Of a stretch of 17,315 nucleotides of DNA, positions 13,877 to 17,315 are shown piece after piece (within the stretch, counting starts at the first letter, position 1; each line of letters starts with the position of its first letter). The stretch comes from Albidovulum sp. (GTDB taxonomy: Bacteria > Pseudomonadota > Alphaproteobacteria > Rhodobacterales > Rhodobacteraceae). The position numbers and the translations under genes were made by a program. The stretch lies in the NCBI GenBank assembly GCA_030837825.1, contig JAUQYB010000040.1, positions 1 through 17,315 of the forward strand, read 5' to 3'. The notes below the pieces were generated by a model. The model did no database searches, was not told the DNA's origin, and saw only the letters and a program-made list of their open reading frames with translations.

Positions 13877-15193
13877 TCAGGCCGCGCCGTCGTTGGGGCT
13901 CAGGTCGAACACCTCGTCGGGAAAGAACTTCGCCAGCCGGACATCGGCGGTGCGCGCGTGGCCTTCCATCCCCTCCAGCCGCGAGATGCGCGCGGTGGCG
14001 ATCCCGAGCACGCGCGAGGCCGAGCGAGTCGCGCGCTGCCAGGTGACGGTCTTCATGAACTTGTGGACCGACAGCCCGCCGGTATAGCGCCCCGCCCCCG
14101 AGGTCGGCAGCACGTGGTTGGGGCCCGAGCACTTGTCGCCATAGGCCACCGTCGTCTCCTCGCCGAGGAAGAGCGATCCGTAGGCGCGAAGCCGGCGCAG
14201 CCACCAGTCGAGGTCGGCCGCCTGCACATGCAGGTGTTCGGGCGCATAGTCGTCGGCGACGCGCGCCATCGCCTCGGCGCTGTCGCACAGCATCACCTCG
14301 GCGAGGTTGTCCCAGGCCGAACGTGCGTTCGTCGCGTTCACCTCGGGCAGCTCGCCGATGATCGCCGGCACCCGCGCCAGCACCGTCTCGGCAAGACGCC
14401 GGTCGGAGGTCACCAGCCAGACCGGGGAATTGTCGCCGTGCTCGGCCTGCCCGACGAGGTCCCAGGCGACCAGTTCCGGGTCGGCGGTGGCGTCGGCGAT
14501 GACCATCAGGTCGGTGGGGCCCGCGACCATGTCGATGCCGACCTGGCCGTAGAGGATGCGTTTCGCCTCGGCGACGAACTGGTTGCCCGGCCCGACGAGG
14601 ATGTCGGCCCTTGGAAGCCCGAAGAACCCGTTGGCCATCGCCGCCACCGCCTGCACCCCGCCAAGAGCGAGGATCGCATCCGCGCCGCAGAGGTCCATCG
14701 CGAAGAGGATCGCGTCGGGTATTCCCAGACCCGGCCGGGGCGGCGAACAGGCGACGATGCTCGGCACGCCGGCCACCTTGGCGGTGGTGATCGTCATGAT
14801 CGCGCTGGCGATGTGGCTGTAGCGCCCGCCGGGAACGTAGCAGCCCGCTGCCGAGACCGGGATCTGCCGCTGGCCGGCGGTCAGGCCGGGAAGCACCTCG
14901 ACGTTGCAGTCGATGATCGTGGCGCGCTGGGCCTCGGCAAAGCGGCGGATGTTGGCGTGGGCAAAGCGGAGGTCGTCCTTGAGCTTTTCCGGAATCCGCG
15001 CGACCGCCGCATCGATCGCGGCGCGCGGCACGACGATGTCGCCGTCCCATTTGTCAAGCTCGCGGCTGTAGCGCCGCACCGCCGCCTCGCCCGAGGCGCG
15101 GATCTCGTCGAGCATCGCGCCGACGACGCCGCGCACGTCCTGATGGTCGGCCTGCCGGGCGCGGACCGCCTTCTTGAGATAGCTCACAGCCAT
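13877..15193 (-). CDS. hpsN: Histidinol dehydrogenase-family protein, probable sulfopropanediol 3-dehydrogenase (HpsN type)
   Basis: The 438-residue NAD-dependent dehydrogenase keeps the HisD metal and catalytic residues: Q249 and H252 (GQAEHG), E319 and H320 (APEHL), D353 (YGDKCSGPNHVLPT) and H412 (GMEGHARTAD). GPGNQFVAEAKR is at 201-212. Segments such as GGLSVHKFMKTVTWQR (372-387) and DLDWWLRRL with YGSLFLGEETTVA match, as I remember them, HpsN of Ruegeria and Cupriavidus rather than biosynthetic HisD. HpsN oxidises (R)-2,3-dihydroxypropane-1-sulfonate to sulfolactate. It lies eight bases after tauC, supporting a sulfonate role. There are no other histidine biosynthesis genes nearby. The ATG at 15191-15193 follows GAGG at a suitable distance. 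A dehydrogenase for a different imported alcohol remains possible. Confidence 0.75.
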   Translation of the reverse strand: MAVSYLKKAVRARQADHQDVRGVVGAMLDEIRASGEAAVRRYSRELDKWDGDIVVPRAAIDAAVARIPEKLKDDLRFAHANIRRFAEAQRATIIDCNVEVLPGLTAGQRQIPVSAAGCYVPGGRYSHIASAIMTITTAKVAGVPSIVACSPPRPGLGIPDAILFAMDLCGADAILALGGVQAVAAMANGFFGLPRADILVGPGNQFVAEAKRILYGQVGIDMVAGPTDLMVIADATADPELVAWDLVGQAEHGDNSPVWLVTSDRRLAETVLARVPAIIGELPEVNATNARSAWDNLAEVMLCDSAEAMARVADDYAPEHLHVQAADLDWWLRRLRAYGSLFLGEETTVAYGDKCSGPNHVLPTSGAGRYTGGLSVHKFMKTVTWQRATRSASRVLGIATARISRLEGMEGHARTADVRLAKFFPDEVFDLSPNDGAA

Positions 15194-15201
15194 GTCCGGC
15201 C

Positions 15202-16074
15202 TCACATCCTGCCCTTCCACGGCACCACCCTGTCCTCGACCCAGCGCATCAGCAGGTCGAAGGCATAGGCGATGGCGGCGATCACGCTGATTCCCATGAT
15301 CACCGTCGAGGTCTGCAGGAACTGGCTGGCCGACAGGACCATGTAGCCCAGTCCCGAGGTGGCCGCGACCATCTCGGCGGCGACGAGCGTGGTCCAGCCG
15401 AAGCCGATGCCGATGCGCATCGCGGTGAGGATCTCCGGCAGCGCCGCCGGCAGGATCACGTGCCGCATCACCTGCCAGCGGGTGGCGCCGAACGAATAGG
15501 CGGCGTGGATCTGCTCGATCGCCGCCGACCGCACGCCGGCGCGGGCGCCGAGCGCCACCGGCGCGAAGACCGACAGGAAGATCAGCAGCACCTTCGATGT
15601 CTCGCCGATGCCGAACCAGATGATCATCAGCGGCAGGTAGGCCAGGGGCGGGATCGGCCGGTAGAACTCGATCGGCGGGTCGAAGATGCCGCGGATCACC
15701 GGGCTCATCCCCATCAGGATGCCGAGCGGGATGCCGATGACGCAGGCCAGCACGAAGGCGCCGAACACCCGCGCGGTCGAGACCCAGACATGCTGGAGGA
15801 ACGAGGTGTTGGTGAAGCCGTTCTGCCAGACGTCGGCGAACTTCTGCACGATCGCGCCCGGAGACGGCACGAAGAGCGGCTTGACCCATCCCATCGCCGT
15901 GATCAGCCACCAGACGAACAGGAGGACGGCGATCGAGCCCACCGAAAGCCACAGCGTGTCGCCCTGCCCCGGCACCCCGTAGATTTCCCCGGGCTTCGTG
16001 GCCCGGCCCTTGGTCAGGAAGAAGAACGATCGGGCGGGACGCTTGGGGGCCCGGTCGCGGCTCTGGTCGGTCAT
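15202..16074 (-). CDS. tauC: Taurine/sulfonate ABC transporter permease TauC
   Basis: The 290-residue inner-membrane permease aligns by eye along nearly its full length with E. coli TauC. Matching parts are [23 protein letters not shown] (50-72, in pieces), [23 protein letters not shown] (118-140), [19 protein letters not shown] (143-161), and the EAA coupling loop [22 protein letters not shown] (195-216). The C-terminus VPWKGRM also resembles TauC. About six membrane helices are expected. It imports a small sulfonate with TauB energy coupling. The start overlaps the tauB stop in an ATGA arrangement (16071-16074). The N-terminal 40 residues are basic and longer than the core family requires. 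TauC-like permeases also serve nitrate or pyrimidine relatives, but the TauC signature here is strong; the exact sulfonate is uncertain. Confidence 0.9.
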   Translation of the reverse strand: MTDQSRDRAPKRPARSFFFLTKGRATKPGEIYGVPGQGDTLWLSVGSIAVLLFVWWLITAMGWVKPLFVPSPGAIVQKFADVWQNGFTNTSFLQHVWVSTARVFGAFVLACVIGIPLGILMGMSPVIRGIFDPPIEFYRPIPPLAYLPLMIIWFGIGETSKVLLIFLSVFAPVALGARAGVRSAAIEQIHAAYSFGATRWQVMRHVILPAALPEILTAMRIGIGFGWTTLVAAEMVAATSGLGYMVLSASQFLQTSTVIMGISVIAAIAYAFDLLMRWVEDRVVPWKGRM

Positions 16075-16859
16075 TCCACCGCCTCCTCGTCGGCGAAGAT
16101 GATGCCGAGCACCCTTTCGCGCAACGCGATGAACTCGGGAGAGGCCTTGACATGGCGCGCCGACTCGCCGGCGAGGAACCGGCGCGAGAACGGCAGGTCG
16201 AAGCGGTGCGCGATGCGGCCCGGACGCGGCGACATGACGACGAGCCTGGTGCCCATGAACAGCGCCTCCTCGACCGAATGGGTGATGAAGAAGACCGACT
16301 TGTGGGTCTCGCTCCAGATGTTGAGGATCAGCTCCTGCGCCTTCTCGCGCGTCAGCGCATCAAGGGCGCCAAGGGGTTCGTCCATCAACAGCAGCTTGGG
16401 ATCGCAGGTCAGCGCCCGGGCGATGCCGACGCGCTGCTGCATCCCGCCCGACAGCTTGTAGACCGGCGACTTCTGGAACCCGTCGAGGCCGAGCAGGGCG
16501 ATGAACCGCTCGGCGACCTCATGCCGCCGCCTTTCGCCCGCGCCCTGGAGCTTGAGCCCGAAGGCGACGTTGTCGAGCACGTCGAGCCAGGGCAGGAGCG
16601 CGTGTTTCTGGAACACCACGGAGCGGTCGGCACCGGGCCCCTGCACCGGCTGGCCGTCGAGCAGGATCCGCCCCGATGTCGGCGACAGGAAGCCGGCGAT
16701 CAGGTTGAGAAGCGTCGATTTCCCGCAGCCCGAGGCGCCGAGCGCGACCACGAAGTCATCGTTCTCGATGGAAAGGTCGATCCTGCGCAACGCCTCGACC
16801 GGCGGCCGCCCGTCGGCGGCGGGATACACGACCGACGCATCGTCGATGATCAGGCCCAT
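16071..16859 (-). CDS. tauB: Taurine/sulfonate ABC transporter ATP-binding protein TauB
   Basis: The 262-residue ATPase has Walker A at 41-49 (GASGCGKST), Q-loop Q84 in [11 protein letters not shown], signature LSGGM at 136-140, Walker B LLLMDEP at 156-162 and H-loop H194. The C-terminal block beginning [20 protein letters not shown] corresponds to the equivalent block I recall from E. coli TauB, separating it from the related nitrate and alkanesulfonate ATPases. It drives the TauC permease from the cytosolic side. The ATG at 16857-16859 lies 62 bases after tauA, with a perfect hairpin in the gap. Its stop overlaps the tauC start by four bases. In E. coli tau genes respond to sulfur limitation; nothing here shows whether that holds. 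Confidence 0.92.
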   Translation of the reverse strand: MGLIIDDASVVYPAADGRPPVEALRRIDLSIENDDFVVALGASGCGKSTLLNLIAGFLSPTSGRILLDGQPVQGPGADRSVVFQKHALLPWLDVLDNVAFGLKLQGAGERRRHEVAERFIALLGLDGFQKSPVYKLSGGMQQRVGIARALTCDPKLLLMDEPLGALDALTREKAQELILNIWSETHKSVFFITHSVEEALFMGTRLVVMSPRPGRIAHRFDLPFSRRFLAGESARHVKASPEFIALRERVLGIIFADEEAVE

Positions 16860-16883
16860 GCCCGTTTCCCTTCGTCGGTGATC

Positions 16884-16908
16884 CCGGACCCCGGAAACCG
16901 GGGTCCGG
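16884..16908 (-). promoter_or_regulatory. Perfect 11-bp stem-loop between tauA and tauB
   Basis: CCGGACCCCGG (16884-16894) and CCGGGGTCCGG (16898-16908) are exact complements around a three-base loop (TTT on the transcribed strand). No T tract follows. Such intercistronic hairpins after a binding-protein gene often protect the upstream mRNA from 3' exonucleases, or stop part of the transcription, so that more binding protein than membrane components is made. Confidence 0.6.
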
Positions 16909-16921
16909 ACGCCTGCCGAAC

Positions 16922-17315
16922 CTACTTCGCCGCCTCGGCGAACTCGGCGTTGACGAAGCCCGCATAGTCGTCAGCGACGCTGTCGATGCGGCCGGCACCC
17001 TTGAGGAACTCGGCGGTGCTCTTGATCTTGTCGGCGGCGCCGCCGAGCCATGTGGCCTCGACCTGCGTGGCAAGCGGCAGGAAGGTGAAGCCTTCCAGGA
17101 TGCCGGGCACCTGCGCGGGGTCCGCACCGGTGGCGGTGGCCAGCGCCTGCACTTCGGCGTTCTCGACGGTCCACGCGGCGGGGTCGGCCAGATAGGCCGC
17201 GTTGGCCTTGTCGACCGCCTTCAGGAAGGTGACGATCTTGTCCTTGTTGGCCTGGCCGAACTCGCGGTTCACGACCCAGCCGTCGAAGGTGGGAAAGCCC
17301 CACTCGGCGGTCTGG
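16922..17315 (-). CDS. tauA: Taurine/sulfonate ABC transporter substrate-binding protein TauA, C-terminal part (cut by window edge)
   Basis: Only the C-terminal 130 residues are present. The frame is open to the right edge and starts inside the window as [19 protein letters not shown], with the TAG stop at 16922-16924. The [14 protein letters not shown] segment, the helical stretch ending at [17 protein letters not shown], and the closing region with [26 protein letters not shown] are typical of the TauA/SsuA group of periplasmic binding proteins. The signal peptide and most ligand residues are outside the window, so specificity cannot be judged. A GTG at 17270-17272 is internal and should not be taken as the start. 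Its place ahead of tauB and tauC supports TauA. The mature protein would be periplasmic. Confidence 0.85.
   Translation of the reverse strand, partial: QTAEWGFPTFDGWVVNREFGQANKDKIVTFLKAVDKANAAYLADPAAWTVENAEVQALATATGADPAQVPGILEGFTFLPLATQVEATWLGGAADKIKSTAEFLKGAGRIDSVADDYAGFVNAEFAEAAK

Noticed and set aside
11584..14046. An 820-codon open frame on the plus strand
   Set aside because: It is antisense to the TMADH-like gene and part of the HpsN-like gene. Its translation is a low-complexity Arg/Gly/His-rich shadow.
13877..15193. Calling this gene biosynthetic hisD
   Set aside because: It is co-transcribed with tauABC and carries HpsN-type segments such as GGLSVHKFMKT. There are no other histidine genes nearby. 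Phylogeny could overturn this.
15194..16153. Extending the HpsN-like gene upstream to a 758-residue protein
   Set aside because: The extra portion is a shadow frame of tauC. HisD-family proteins are about 430-440 residues, which matches the ATG at 15191-15193.

Overview
The window is very GC-rich DNA (roughly 70 % G+C by eye) with tightly packed, overlapping genes. Protein types include a TauABC-type sulfonate importer, an HpsN-type dehydrogenase, non-pyrrolysine MttB-family and DgcA/TMADH-like proteins, and a two-cysteine ArsR regulator. This combination suggests an alphaproteobacterium, most likely a member of the Rhodobacterales. That placement is inferred from gene content and composition; no rRNA or tRNA gene is visible.

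Layout. (1) Positions 1-1121 are sparsely coding: a small plus-strand ORF with a good ribosome binding site, one or two doubtful minus-strand short ORFs in somewhat less GC-rich DNA, and three strong GC hairpins. (2) Positions 1122-2103, plus strand: a flavin reductase-like protein, then an ArsR repressor whose cysteine spacing matches persulfide sensors of the SqrR/BigR type. (3) Positions 2122-13674, minus strand: nine closely spaced or overlapping genes that read as one operon. In transcription order they are a TMADH/DgcA-like iron-sulfur flavoprotein, an MttB-superfamily methyltransferase, a CocE/NonD serine hydrolase, the ABC importer permeases B and C, its ATPases D and F, its Tat-exported binding protein, and a BetI-like TetR regulator. 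A likely promoter with an inverted repeat over its -10 region lies just upstream, around 13703-13738. (4) Positions 13877-17315, minus strand: a second operon, tauA (partial, entering from the right edge), tauB, tauC and a histidinol dehydrogenase homologue of HpsN type. A perfect 11-bp stem-loop sits between tauA and tauB.

How the genes may work together. The large operon looks like a self-contained catabolic system. An importer brings in a medium-sized organic solute, a serine hydrolase cleaves an ester or amide bond, and two enzymes from families known for removing N-methyl groups act on the product. A regulator of the choline/betaine type is co-transcribed. The substrate cannot be read from sequence; a conjugated or esterified quaternary or tertiary amine (betaine-like) is my best hypothesis. 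The second operon looks like uptake of a C2-C3 sulfonate coupled to oxidation of its alcohol group, with dihydroxypropanesulfonate the obvious candidate by homology to HpsN. No insertion sequence, CRISPR array, tRNA or rRNA was seen.
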